Positions 36,653-54,440 of a DNA stretch of 64,000 nucleotides are shown here, one piece after another (the stretch's first letter is position 1; every line of letters starts with the position of its first letter). The position numbers and the translations under genes are program-made. The notes beneath the pieces were generated by a model that worked only from the letters and a program-made list of their open reading frames with translations, made no database searches and was not told where the DNA came from. The stretch is from assembly GCA_020081605.1 (NCBI GenBank), contig JAHREC010000049.1:2108001-2172000 (forward strand). The letters are read 5' to 3'. This DNA is from Albifimbria verrucaria (lineage: Eukaryota; Ascomycota; Sordariomycetes; Hypocreales; Stachybotryaceae).

Positions 36653-37021
36653 CTTCAACTCGTAGGTCGATACGGGGAAGGGTCAATTCGGAGGTGGATG
36701 TATCTCGCTGTCTCCAGTTGACGTTGAGAGTAGTGTCGAGCAACTTGAGCGATTCAATGATCGGAACAAGCTTTCTCCGAACTGGTTAGGCCCAAAGATA
36801 AGAAACAAGCACCGATAAGGCACTAAATTCAGTAGCCATCGCAATCAAGCACCAAAACTTTTGTCTGCGACAAAGATCCACGCGACGGAATATCGACTGC
36901 ACGAATAAGGCGAAGCTCATTCGTAGACCAGGCGCAGCTTCTTATCATTATAAAGATCGCGTTAAATATCCCGATTTTCCGCAGGTAGAGGCACAGACCT
37001 AGCTTAGGTCCCTCTTCAGCT
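36653..37021. promoter_or_regulatory. Bidirectional promoter region, NDUFS6 / Mpp6-like
   Basis: The 369 bp between two divergent start codons must contain both promoters. No defined element claimed. Confidence 0.5.
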
Positions 37022-37867
37022 ATGGCGCCGGAAACTCCCAGAGCAGTCTCGTCGAGACTTTTGACGATGAAGTTCATGCAACGAGCAGCAGCATCCTCGT
37101 CAGCCGCATCCTCTCCTGATAGCAACACACCTTCTTCCAAGAAGCGAAAGCTCGACCACTCCCCTACTAGCGGACGAATCGATCTAAACATTGACGAAGC
37201 CTCGATCAAGGCAGCCTTGGAAGATCAGGAAGCAAAACGCCAGGCGGCGCTCCGGAAACACACTGCTGGTGATACACACTGGGTGTTGAATTCAACGCCA
37301 GTTGGATCCAATGCAAAGCCTTCAGCGAATCCGCCATTGAATATTGTCTATGTAGGCTACGGTGATGTGGATTCGGAGAATGAGTCTGGCGATAACTGCG
37401 ACGCACCTGCCCAGGGTCGGACATCGACCAAGGATTACAAAAAGGCTGCGCAGGTATGTATCAGTCCAATGGCCATCTTTTATTCCTCCTAGCCTAGACT
37501 AATCCTCTTCCAGAGCGGAAAGCCGCAACGAGAACGAGAATCAGACGCCGAGGATGACTCAAGCGAAGATTCTTCCAGCGAAGCTGATGATGCTACACCG
37601 GGACGAAAAACGACACGCTCTCGTGATGCGAGAACCTCTTCGGCGACGAAACGTTCACGGTCCAGGTCTCAGTCAAGGCCGGGCGTAGAGAATACCAAGG
37701 CTAAAGAATTCCGTGATAAACGGAAGAAGAAAGAAGTGCGGCTTTCTAAGCTCACCTCTATATCTTCAGCAGGCGGCAGTCCACTATCATCCCAGTCGAG
37801 TAAGGGAATGACGTGCTACAACTGCCGCCAAGTTGGACATCGAGCGGCTGACTGCCCCAAGAAATGA
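37022..37867 (+). CDS. Mpp6-like nuclear exosome cofactor with C-terminal CCHC zinc knuckle
   Basis: Predicted nuclear RNA-binding protein. Exons 37022-37453 and 37514-37867 with a 60-nt intron (GTATGT, TTCCAG); product 261 aa, no frame break. The N-terminus contains SRLLTMKFMQRA, which matches the M-phase phosphoprotein 6 signature (K-F-M-Q-R) that docks the RNA exosome and Mtr4. The middle is Ser/Lys-rich (KKRKLDHSP) and has an HTAGDTHWVLN segment. The second exon is acidic then Arg/Ser-rich (KRSRSRSQSR). The C-terminus is one zinc knuckle, CYNCRQVGHRAADC (C-x2-C-x4-H-x4-C), two codons from the end. The Mpp6 identity rests on a short motif; the zinc knuckle is certain. Role in exosome-linked RNA surveillance is inferred. 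Confidence 0.75.
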
Positions 37868-38746
37868 TCTCTTGGGCGTGCAGCAGAGGAAGCACCTAAT
37901 TACGAGGCTTTTTATGTACGCTCATTTAGCCTTGCTTTGATACCCGCCCCTTAGGCAACATATCGTGCGGAGACATGGAACCGCACCACTGCACCTAACA
38001 CAGCTTCTTAAGGTGTCGCCTGCACAGACGATTCTCGATGGCTGACGCTCCATAGTGAGTCTGCCATCGCACACCCACTTTGAAGCGTAAATTACGATTT
38101 ATTGCTGCAAGCGATGGTGAATTCGGCGCTACTTTGGAACACAGTAAACCGTGGAACTCATGTGCCTCTCACAATGTGCCTGACATTTCGTGAGATCGAC
38201 ATCTCTTGCCAAGTAAACAGATGTGTCAAAAGCTATGCGTGGCTGTGATCTGGAACGATACTGTCTTACAACGCTTGGAAATCCTGTACGACAGAACTGT
38301 GCATGCCCAGCACTCAATAGGATACCCATAAACATGCGTTTACCGTTACTCCCATGGACACGAGCCAGCCCTAATGCGTAGGACAATAGGCAACGCGTGA
38401 TTGCGGATTTCAAGCATAGGCCAATAAGACTCACCATAAGGCGGAGGACTCGGATGCGAACCGAAGCGTTACATTGTTGGAGCGATGGTCGCAGTATGGT
38501 TGTATCATGTGAGATGCTTATGGTCTAATGGACCTATGAGTAGCAATCTCGTATGGCAACTTCTCCTCGATAGATAGATACCTGAACTCAGCACGTTCCC
38601 ACATTTTCTCTACTGCATGATGTATTGTGATCGGTGAATTTTGATTGCAGACCGTGTAAAAGTGAGCGGTCCTCATACGTTAACGTTATCTGCAGATCCC
38701 TCGAGTCAACAGATGTATCTAGACCGCCATTAAGAGTTATAATGGA

Positions 38747-38821
38747 GACCTGCATGTTTGATATGCAGGTCCGGGAAAAGATGCACATTTGTCAACCAGG
38801 ACTGACGGACACAAATGTGCA
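38747..38821. repeat. Two adjacent perfect inverted repeats
   Basis: GACCTGCAT (38747-38755) pairs with ATGCAGGTC (38763-38771) across a 7-nt loop. Just downstream, TGCACATTTGT (38782-38792) pairs with ACAAATGTGCA (38811-38821) across 18 nt. No gene is adjacent. Confidence 0.6.
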
Positions 38822-40100
38822 GGTTTAAACACGTGTTAGTGGACCCTGGCATCCCAAAAAGCATACCTTTGTCTCGAAGAGGCATAATAGCGCTCGGCAT
38901 ATTTGACATTAGCAACACAACTAGGCAGTCCGCTGAGGATGGCATCGTGGGGCAGTTACCAGGGTGTTGCTGCTGTTGGTCTTATACACGTCCTTGGCTT
39001 AATAGCCGCTGCCCATCGAATGGTCGGTGAACAAGGCATGGTGTGACATGGGATGCATTCCTACTTGATGGATAGACGTGTGCGCTTGTGAGGGACGAAC
39101 ATTGTTGAGGATTTGCGGTCAATCTATGTCCGTTGGTGAAACCACGTCGCTCGATATCATTGATAGGAAGCGGGGTGCCGTGATTCTTATGCGGACATCT
39201 ACCTCTCCCTATCTAGGGTGGGCTGGGCTGTCAGGGTGATTTCAACGTTGTGGGATGCATCCAGCTGGAATAGTCGGTCGCCTTTTCACCTGGTACATTT
39301 GGGTTTGCGAGCTTTGTGAAGTTTTGACGCTTGGTCGTTGCCACGCAGATGCCCATTGCGGACTATCACAACCATCAGTAGATGTTGTGCTTACGTCCCA
39401 ACTTGAAGAAGTGGATAACTTATAGGTCACGATCACGGGTACCATGAAGGTGCCGACGATTTGCCCATGGGGAGTAACGTAAAAGTCGGGCGATATGACA
39501 TACTGGCCTCCACGTCTATCCGGATCCCCTTTCACTTGTTCCATCCAGTCCCACTGTCGGGGCCCTTAGAGGCACACCGACGGCGACACAAAAGTTGGAC
39601 CCAGAGCACCTTGATGGCTTTAACGGCCGAATTTCAAGCGAGAGACGGTGCTGGTGCTCGACACACCTCTTGCTGCTGGACACGTCGGCTTTTCTCAGGC
39701 GACGGGACTGTAATGTCGCACCAAGTGTCTGTTATTGTCTTGCCCCTTTTGGGGACTTGTCGAGACATTCTGATTGCAGGTGGCTCAAGCTTCAGTGCCA
39801 ATGCCAGTCCAACGGTTGTTGAGTATAACTGAGACTTGCTGATATTGCCAATTAGCGTGGTCCATGGTATTGGCAACCCAAAGTCTGCTCGGAGGTTGCA
39901 TTGGCTGCAACTGGGAACATATGGCTTGTCTCAGGTATAGAGATGAGATTGATGTGCGCCGTAGAGTGGAGAGGCAAGAGAAAAGAGAATAGTAGCAGTG
40001 AAAAGAGGCAAAATGTAAATATACGGACAGTTATTATCGCTGGGTCTTGCCAGGGACTTGAGACTGAAGCTGGTCTGATCCATCTGGGTCTTCCTAGGCC

Positions 40101-40186
40101 CAGCGCGGCACAGCACAGCACAGCACAGCACAGCACAGCACAGCACAGCACGGCACGGCTCAGCACAGCACAGCATAGCACAGCAC
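40101..40186. repeat. (CAGCA)n minisatellite
   Basis: About sixteen CAGCA pentamers, mostly perfect, with CGGCA and TAGCA variants toward the right end. Confidence 0.92.
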
Positions 40187-40647
40187 TGTATGGTGACATG
40201 CCCTTCTAGCTTCTGCCGAGGTGACCTGCTAATTACCTAAAGTGGCAAGGGGATGGATGGGCAAGGCAGGGTTGATGACATGGGCGCTACGTAGGCTTTC
40301 TTGCCTAGGATCGGCCATTGCCACGGTCTACGGGGATCCGTACGGAGTACAGAGTCAAGAGAATGCAGAGTACAGAGTACACGGGCCAGCATGGCGCCGC
40401 GAGACGCAATTACCTGATTCAGGGCCAGTTCCGTTTTGCTTTGGTCCGACGTCTGATGCCAAAGCAGCCAGACGGCTGATCAAGCCCGATCAGGGCACAT
40501 TTTCTGCACATACCTCAGGTATGCCTGTACCCGTAGCAGCTCAGGCATGTATTTCATGTACGTGACGATACAAGCAGGTGTCATATTTCACTTGCAGTCC
40601 CCTCTGGCGCTGGGCAAGGTACCTTGGTCAACCGTCTCCGCAACTGA

Positions 40648-40680
40648 TCCATCCATCCACCCATCCATCCATCCATCGCG
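40648..40680. repeat. (CATC)n microsatellite
   Basis: Seven CATC tetramers with one CACC variant. Confidence 0.85.
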
Positions 40681-40739
40681 TACTGTGGTATATGTAAGGT
40701 GGCAGAAGGGGCACGTACTGAGCCAAGGTAGGTAGTTGA

Positions 40740-40880
40740 GTGACCTCCTTCCCTTCCCTTGCCATACCTCGCCTCGTCTCTACCTTAGTACCTGACCATA
40801 CCTTACCTTGCTGCTGTACGTGACCCCTACCTTGGCAGCTAAGGTAAGGTAGCTTTACCTTACCTTACCTTAGCTTACAT
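40740..40880. repeat. TACCTT-type degenerate repeat
   Basis: Repeated TACCTTACC and its reverse (AAGGTAAGG), so the tract contains short inverted copies; same unit as at 7.6 kb. Confidence 0.7.
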
Positions 40881-40977
40881 CCCCTCCATGGCCTGGAGGG
40901 GTGGATTGTACGTTCAAAAATCTTCCATCCCATCCTGTCTCCATCCTCGCTGGCACGACATTTCCCTGCCATACTGC

Positions 40978-41043
40978 GAACCCACCCACCTACTTACTTA
41001 CCTTTACTTACCTACCTACCTACCTACCTACCTACCTACCAGC
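40978..41043. repeat. (CTAC)n microsatellite
   Basis: Tandem CTAC tetramers preceded by CTTA variants. Confidence 0.9.
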
Positions 41044-42027
41044 CTACCCTTATACTTCCTCGTCGTTCCACCACACCCTGTTGACGCACCGGCTTGGCTT
41101 CTTCTGCCACATTGGCGGCAAGGTGAGTTCCGATCGATCTTCCTTTGAGCGAGCACTGGGACGGACCGTCCATGGGAGGAGATCTGGCTAGTGCTACGGA
41201 GTAGGCGGCGGCTATTGCATCACCTCATCCCACCACCATCTCAACCCAGCAACTCTCTCCCAATATCCCCTTCCATACCGTATCCATTGGTGCTCTATAT
41301 CGAAAGCACCCTCGTGTCGTCCTTTGCCATCCTGAACCGCACTGGGCAGCTCAGTCTCTTGCCTTCCCCGGCTCCATGAGTTGAGGATATAGAACGAGCC
41401 CACCGCAACCCGCACTGATCTCCCTTCCCACTTGTTGCGCACAAACCAAGCAGCAGCAGCAGCACGCCCAACCAGAAAAGCTGATCTTCGCTAGGCGCAC
41501 ACTACATCTGATCTGGCCCTCGCTTGGGTATAATCGGCGGCTGCGTTTGGGTCACTGCGCATCATACACGCTACACGCTAGAGCCCGCAACGTCGACGTC
41601 TTGAAACCACCCCTGTGCCCGAGGCACGGTTAAAGTTGACCTCTTAGATGAGAAGAGCCCTAAAGGCTCACCCTCTTCAACCTCGCCAGCTTCATCGTTG
41701 CTCGTGCTTCCCTTGCCCACTACATTGTGCCGGCCCTCGCCTCGGCCAGAGCCAGAACCAGAATCCCTGCCAAGCTGCTGCTATCGCCTCTGCTGCGATA
41801 AAAACCCCGTTTCCACTTACAGTAGCCGCTTTGGCTCCTTGTCCCGACCCTCTGGGCCCTCTTCCCCACCAACTGCATCATCCACGCAGTGTCAACCGGG
41901 CTCTCTCTCGGGCACCTCATCCCCGGTTCAACCTCTACAATACACAACCAGACCTCTTCACCGCCACTCATTTTCCCTCCTTTCTAAATCACCATTGTCC
42001 TTGCCTCGACACATCCGCTCTCTCACA

Positions 42028-45000
42028 ATGGTCCCACAGCCTTTCGGGTCTGGGCCGGCGCGCGAGGCCACTTCTGTCGTGCTCTTAACCGACCACCTCG
42101 AGAAGCCCTCCTTGGATAACAGAGACTACCGAGTTGTTCGCCTCGACAATGAGCTAGAGGCCTTGCTGGTGCACGACCCTGAGACTGACAAAGCCAGTGC
42201 AGCCCTTGACGTCAATGTCGGAAACTTCAGTGACGAAGATGGCATGCCCGGCATGGCCCACGCCGTCGAGCACGTAAGTCCGCCCATCCCTACATATGCT
42301 GAGCAGAATCAGATGTGAATGACACGTCCATGTTAAACTTTTGGGCTAACTAATCTCGTTAAACCAGCTTCTTTTCATGGGTACAAAAAGTTCCCTGTCG
42401 AAAACGAGTACAGCCAGTATCTGTCAGCCAATTCAGGTAGCTCCAATGCTTACACGGCGGCCACCTCTACCAATTATTTCTTTGAAGTAGCTGCCACACC
42501 GGCGAATGACCAAGAGCCAACTGACAGCAACCCCTCACCATTGCGGGGAGCGCTGGATCGCTTTGCCCAGTTCTTCATAGAGCCCCTGTTCCTTCCCAGC
42601 ACCCTGGACAGGGAGCTCAGGGCCGTTGATTCAGAAAACAAGAAGAATTTACAAAATGACACCTGGCGCCTTCATCAGCTCGAGAAGTCGCTATCGAACC
42701 CTAAGCATCCTTTCTGCCACTTTTCCACAGGAAACCTGGAAGTTCTTAAGACCCAACCCGAGGCTGCAGGCATCGATGTGAGGAACAAGTTCATCGAGTT
42801 CCATGACAAGCATTACTCGGCAAACCGCATGAAGTTGGTTGTGCTGGGCCGTGAGCCGCTCGACGTCTTACAGTCATGGGTTGTCGAGTTCTTCACCGGC
42901 GTTGTCAACAAGAACCTCCCTCCGAACAGGTGGGAGGACGAGGTCCCTTTCGGTGAGAATGACCTGGGAATGCAGTGCTTTGCAAAGCCTGTCATGGATT
43001 CTAGGGAACTAAATCTATACTTTCCTCTGATTGACGAGGAAAACCTGTATGAATCACAACCCACTAGATACATCAGCCACCTTATTGGCCACGAGGGCCC
43101 AGGAAGTATCATGTCATACATCAAAAGCAAGGGCTGGGCCAATGGTCTTTCTGCAGGCTCATACCCTGTCTGCCCCGGTACTCCCAGTCTGTTTGACGTG
43201 CAGATCCGGCTTACCGAGGAGGTACGTTGAAAATAAGGCCATTCGACCATTACTGCTGACAATTGTATAACAGGGTCTGAAAGTCTACCCAGAGATCGTC
43301 AAGATCTTTTTCCAATATGTCTCAATGCTGCAAGAAATACCCCTCAGGAATGGATCTTCCAAGAGCAGAAGGGCATGAGCGATGTGGATTTCAAGTTCCG
43401 GCAGAAGACTCCTGCGAGCCGTTTCACGAGCCGGATCAGCGCCGTCATGCAGAAACCTTTGCCAAGGGAGTGGCTGCTGAGCGGCCAGAGCCGTCTTCGC
43501 AAGTTCGAGCCGGAGCTCATCGCCAAAGCCCTATCCAAGATACGACCGGATAATTTCCGAATGACCATTGTATCTCAAACGTATCCTGGAGGATGGAATA
43601 ACAAGGAGAAATGGTACGGGACAGAGTATCGCTACGAGAAAATCCCCGCCCAGCTCATGACGGAGCTGAAGCAAGCGGCTGCATTGCCGAGCGATAAGCG
43701 CCTGCCAGAATTGCATTTACCACACAAGAACAATTTTATTCCCAGCAAACTCGAGGTTGAGAAGAAGGAGGTTGCCGAGCCTGCGCTGGCACCACGAGTG
43801 CTTCGCAACGACGTCAAAGCGAGGACCTGGTGGAAGAAGGACGACACGTTCTGGGTTCCACGAGCCAACGTGACTGTGAGCTTGCAGAACCCCATCATCT
43901 ATGCTTCTGCAGAGAACACTGTCAAGGCAAGACTCTTCACAGAGCTCGTTCGTGATGCACTGGAGGAGTACTCTTACGATGCGGACCTGGCAGGACTGCA
44001 GTACATTGTGACCATTGACTCAAAGGGCATACTGCTTGACATATCCGGTTACAACGACAAGCTACCCGTACTGTTGGAGCAAGTGGTCGTCACGATGCGT
44101 GATGTGAAGATTCAAGATGACCGATTCGTCATTGTGAAGGAGCGATTGACCCGCGGTTACAACAACTGGCAGCTTCAATCTGCCTATAGCCAGGTGGTGG
44201 ATTATATGGGCCGACTGAACTCGACTCGCGACTTCATTGTTGAAGAGCTAGCCGCTGAACTGCCTAACATTAGCATTGAAGATGTGCGGATCTTCCAGAA
44301 ACAAGTGTTGGCACAGCTTCATGTTGAGGTCTATGTGCATGGAAACATGTACAAGGGAGATGCGTTGAAGCTGACTGATATGGTCGAGTCAGCGTTGAAG
44401 CCACGGGTGCTCCCAGAGTCTCAGAGACCCATCATCCGATCGATACTCTTGCCCCAAGGCTCCAACTACGTCTTCAATAAGACCTTGAAGGACCCGGAAA
44501 ACATCAATCACTGCGTTGAAACATGGTACTACGTCGGCGATAGAGGCGACCGTTGGGTGCGAGCCAAGACGCTTCTGTTTGATCAAATGGTTCACGAGCC
44601 CGCCTTTGATCAGCTTCGAACAAAAGAGCAGCTAGGCTACATTGTCTTTACTAACATGCGAAGCTTTACGACTACATGTGGCTTCAGAGTTTTGGTTCAG
44701 AGCGAGAGGACCCCGGCATATCTCGACTCACGTATTGAGGCTTTCTTGACCAAAGTGGGAACCATAATCCAAGACATGAGCGAGGCCGACTTTGAAGGAC
44801 ACAAGCGAAGCCTTATTGTTAAACGGCTTGAGAAGCTGAGAAACCTCGACCAGGAATCAACACGTCACTGGGCGCAGATCTCCAACGAGTACTATGATTT
44901 CGAGCAAGGTACGTAGAAAGTTGAGTGTTACCTTTGGTTTCAGGCCATGCTAATATTCTGCAACAGCTCAGCAAGATGCTGTACACATTAAGCAGCTCAC

Positions 45001-45438
45001 CAAGGCTGAGATGCAAGACTTTATAACCAATACTTTAGCCCAGCTTCGGCCAAGCGAGCCCGAATCTCGGTCCACCTACACGCTCGTGGGGCTGGCGAGC
45101 TGGACACGAAGGTCGTCGATGCGTTGTCAAAGCTGGGGTTGAACGACGTGCCCCTGGAGAAGAGGCAGAGCGTGGACACCCTGAAACGACACCTGAAGGA
45201 AGACCGGAAGCTGTCGGATGAGGAAATCGACCCAATCATGACACAGGCTAAGGCGGCAGGGCTGAAGCAGGCAACGGAAGATCAGGACGCTGGATCATCA
45301 GACACGAGTGGATCTAGCCTAAAGAACGCCGTGGAGATCACTGACTTCCGACAGTTCAAGGCTGGGCTACAAGCCAGCGCAGGAGCTCGACCAGTCAAGG
45401 ACCTGAGCTCATTTGAGGAGCTGGATGCCAAACTGTAA
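42028..45438 (+). CDS. Insulin-degrading-enzyme-type M16A metalloprotease (Ste23-like)
   Basis: Zinc peptidase of the insulysin/Ste23 group; yeast relatives process a-factor and clear peptides. Exons 42028-42273, 42368-43221, 43274-44908 and 44967-45438. The inverted zinc motif HAVEH (His78, Glu81, His82) ends exactly at the first intron and is followed by LLFMGTKKFP, NEYSQYLSANSG and SNAYTAATSTNYFFEV. The distal zinc ligand Glu lies in RELRAVDSENKKN. The C-terminal half has RTKEQLGYIVF and the substrate-gripping region typical of M16A. One base is missing at 42385-42389 (A run), 43340-43343 (C run) and 45029-45030; repaired length is 1069 aa against about 1020 for human IDE. The start chosen is the first in-frame ATG, but the frame stays open some 110 codons upstream. 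Confidence 0.9.
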
Positions 45439-46498
45439 ACGCTTGACTCGCAGAGATACATAGCCTGTGATAGATAGACAGTCAAGAGACACAGTAAAAA
45501 CCATGGTAGTGTGATAACACTGGGTCGAACGTGCATGCTGCTGTTTTGGGAGGCATTTCTACTGGTAACGGCATCTCGCAGCTGATCTACATTTGTTCTG
45601 GCCTTTTGGCCAACTGAAGTAAAGAGGCCAGCGGCAAGGCTCCACCCACAATGACATACCAGGGTGAGGTTCACCTTGGGATGGACCAGGGGCGAATAAC
45701 GGAGGCGCAGTCCCTTCTGCGCAGTGCTTGGGTGACTTACTCGTGGACTGTCAACGGCTTCCAATTTTAGCACGAACTGACAAGTTATCCAGTGTGAATT
45801 GCGACTGTGACGTGATAGATGGATGAATGGGGCTCAAGTACATAACGCGCTGGTGTGAGGATGTGTCGAGGACTTGTGTGGCCCCCAACGATGCAAGCAA
45901 GCACAAGCAAGCACATGCAAGGTAGCTGTGACTGGCGGCGGGGCAGGGAACTGAATATTCACCAGCACAGCCTTGTCACAGCGAAGCGAAGCGAAGTGCC
46001 TCTTTCTCTTTCACTCGTTACATGGGAGGCCCATGAAGAAGTGAAAGGAAAGGAAGTGAATGATTCAAGCAAAGGTCACTTTTGGTGCATTAAGGTTCAC
46101 TAACACGGCTTTGGCCCACCCTCTCTCTTGGTGCGCCCCGTTTGCAATTTTTTCTCTCTTTGTTTATTTTTCCCCTTGTCGATTCGCCTTAGCTTGATAC
46201 GTTATCACTATTTACATAGTAGGTAGTACTGATTTTGGGAGAGAAACGGGTAAGGCATCCCAACCACGACATGCCCGTGGAGAGACATTCAACGCAAGGG
46301 ACGAAAAGGAGCCAGGCTCTGATGCCTATCACTACAGGCACTACTAGTCTCTTCCAGGGAGTGACAAGTGGGAGTCGCGACAGGTACATGGACAAAAGGT
46401 ACCTCAGTCGAGGCGGGGAGTACTGGGAATCGTGGGGCGGCCCCGAAGGTGCAGTAGTCGATGCGAGGCAGAGGGCATGACAGCATGGCATAACATGG

Positions 46499-46592
46499 TG
46501 AAGCAAGGCCAGGCAGGTTGAGTCGAGCCAATTCAATTCAATCCAATCCAATCTAATCTAGGCAAAGCTAAGCCAAGCCAAAGCCAAGCCTA
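46499..46592. repeat. Degenerate AATCC/AAGCC pentamer repeat
   Basis: Series of AATTC, AATCC, AATCT and AAGCC pentamers in intergenic DNA, drifting from one unit to the next. Confidence 0.7.
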
Positions 46593-46669
46593 CCAAGAAC
46601 CCTGAGTAAAGGACATTTGCAAAGCTGTGGGTGTAAGTGGAAATGTAAGTGTAAGTGATTTCCAAGTAC

Positions 46670-46800
46670 GGCAATGCCTACACATACCTAGGTACCTACC
46701 AGGTGGTAATCACAGCCCTACCTACCTAGGTACAGTACTGTACTAGTACTCAGAAGCGAAGCATACCTTAGGTACTACCTGGGTAAGGTACTGCAGTTGG
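46670..46800. repeat. CTAGGTAC palindromic repeat cluster
   Basis: Repeated CCTAGGTACC, GGTACCTACC and TAGTACT units; each is self-complementary or nearly so. Confidence 0.65.
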
Positions 46801-47545
46801 TGGCATCCCGCATGGCTTGAAAAATTTACAAGCCGCCCCTGCCGTTGCCCTGCCCTCTGCCAGTCAGGTACACGCTAGAGAAGTACCCGGCCTAGTACCT
46901 GCTGCGTAGCGTAGCAGCGAGCGTGCATACAAGGTACCAGCCCACCCTCTTACACAAGAGGGTACCTGTATTTTCGAGATTCCGCATATTCCAACGTTGA
47001 TCATTCGTTATCGCAGAAGAACGGTGAATGACGGGGACTTTCATTGGCATGTAAGAGGCTTTGCGACAGTGAGGAATACTATGCTGCTTGAAAAGCGGCC
47101 GATACCAATTAAAAAAATAAAATAATAAAAGAGAAAATAAAAACAAAATAAGAAAAGCAGGAGAAAAGAAAAAAAAAAGAAATAGAAAGAAAATTCTGGC
47201 ACCACAGTAGTTGTGTCAAGCCCATGGCTGTAAAGCCGTCATCATCCAAAAGCAAAAAGGCTGCAGTAGTTGGAGCAGAGCCAGAGCAGGGTGCCCGCCC
47301 GCTGAAGCGAGCAAACACCGCCCTACGCGACCCACCCGCCGGCCCCGTTGCTCAGCGCTGCTACGGCTCTCTCGACCTGGCCTGGCAGCTAAAACATCAC
47401 CGCCCCACGACGCACGCACAACACTCTCCCGCACACTCGCACCAACTTTGCTTCCCGCACCCAAACTTACCTCCACGCTTCTTCCCTTTTCCCTCTTTTC
47501 CCACCCCAAGGAAAAGAACAAGGAAAAGGCAAAGGTGCTGGGCTG

Positions 47546-52700
<5,155 letters not shown>

Positions 52701-54440
52701 AATTGGGGCAGTGTGTCCTCCAACCTGATGAAGGGTGCCAGGCGTCCGACAACTTTGTCGAGGTACCAGGACCCAAGGAGTGGATAGGCGCTGCACCAGC
52801 AGGCGATTACGACTGTTCTTGTACATAGATATAGACGTTCATGCCCCTTGAGCGTGCAACGTGAGTAGAATTCTGGTTGTATAGTTGCACCAGTTCAACT
52901 ACTCGATGGATGGGTAAGGTGGGCCAGGTATGGGATGGAAGGATACATGAAGCCTGAGAGAGTCTCGCCATGTCGGTGATGATAGACAGGCAGATGCTTC
53001 TGGTTGTGGCAAAGTTTGATAGAGTAAAACGTGGCAGCTAACTGCCGGTTACCCAAGTGCTTACAAGCTGCTTACGTGAAGTCGTGGGTGCAAGACATGA
53101 TGTTTACGATGAGGGCTGGTTGATCTGAGACGCAGCTGAAGGTTAGACACGAGCAAGCGGGCAAAGAGCATGCGAGTCTGGTCACCTTGCAGTGGGCTTT
53201 CACGTGCGCAACGCGAGGATAGAAGGACCCCTTCCGGCAGATCCGATGGCGAACCACTTATACCGTTCCGTGGATGAAGGAGAAGGACCGCGGCTGAAAC
53301 AAGCCGGGAAGATTAAGGTTGTTTGCCTGGGAAATAATAGACGAGCTGGTGCCGTGTAATATTGACCGGGATCCCGCCGTTCTAAGCCATGCCCTGGCTA
53401 TAGATACAGCCCGTAGGGCAGCATGAAGACGGGCAAGGCGAAACAGAACAAAGCGATCGGGACATGGAGGAGTCCGAAGACGGTGGCAGTTGCACAATGC
53501 ACAGCAGCGTTGTTCCGTCTACGTTTCCTTTTCTTTCTTTTCTTCCGCATGGTGTCCGTGGTGGGCACTGAGTTGGGACAAAAGATCCCGTCAGCCCTGG
53601 CCAGTCGCATGTCCCGCACGCAACTGCATGTAGCACCGTGGCCACGCCCGCAGAATAACGGCCGCATTTGAGAGAAGCCCGAAAAGCCGGGAAACTGTGA
53701 ATGGGCTTGGCGGATGGAGAGATAGGTACTGTAGAGCTAGACTTGCACAATGTTATCTGACGCCCCCATCCTGTTCATGGAATCGACGTCTGTCATGGGG
53801 GCGAGGGTTTGTTGACCTCAGATTATGACAGGCGTTTATTACTGTTCCAGATGTATTGACCAGCGCTGCTCTCACCCTCGCTTGGATAGTAGTAATAATG
53901 CTCGAGCATGTCCGATCACTTGCCAGAAGCAGCATGTCCCTTTTTTTTGCCCTTCCTTTTGAGAGGGGTTGACAGGGAGGGTGGCTTACCCAGAAGTAGG
54001 GATGCCGCATGGAGATAGGATAAAGTCAAAGGCCCGTGAGATCGGGCGGTGACATTGCCTGGATGGGAAGATGAGGTGACTGAGCGTCCTGAAGAAAAAG
54101 AGAGCATGGAAGAGTTGATTTGCCATTGATCGGGTGTGGCTTAGAGATTTCGGGACGGTTAGTCAGGTGAGATTGTTTCAACGAACGGGCCCAATTGCAC
54201 GACGAGAACGGGGTTTGAAACATTTTGGTCTTGCAAGGGCCCGGGATCGTTTTTGCAACGTCGATTCGTTGGCGGTTGGTGGTGAGAAGTGAGTGTCCAA
54301 GTGCCTGCAGCGCGATCCTACAGGAGGGTGTTGCACGCGGCCGGATGCAATACGTGCACGGGCTATCACAGGCTGGCATCATGAAAGATGCAAGTACTAC
54401 TGCACGAGGAACAGGGATGGGGAAGGTGATGTGATGCGCG

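Larger units (their letters stand above)
37868..42027. other. Gene-poor region, 4.2 kb, rich in simple repeats
   Basis: No gene supported on either strand. The left part (to about 39.9 kb) is AT-balanced with scattered short frames and two adjacent inverted repeats near 38.75-38.82 kb. The right part (40.1-41.05 kb) is a run of microsatellites. From 41.2 kb on it becomes the pyrimidine-rich leader of the M16 protease gene. Confidence 0.5.
45439..47545. other. Intergenic region, 2.1 kb
   Basis: No supportable gene. It holds degenerate CTAGG/TACC repeats, an A-rich stretch near 47.1-47.2 kb, and the leader of the deubiquitinase gene. A frame from ATG 47224 (MAVKPSSSKSKKAAV) might be the true N-terminus of that gene if bases are missing in the following repeat. 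Confidence 0.45.
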
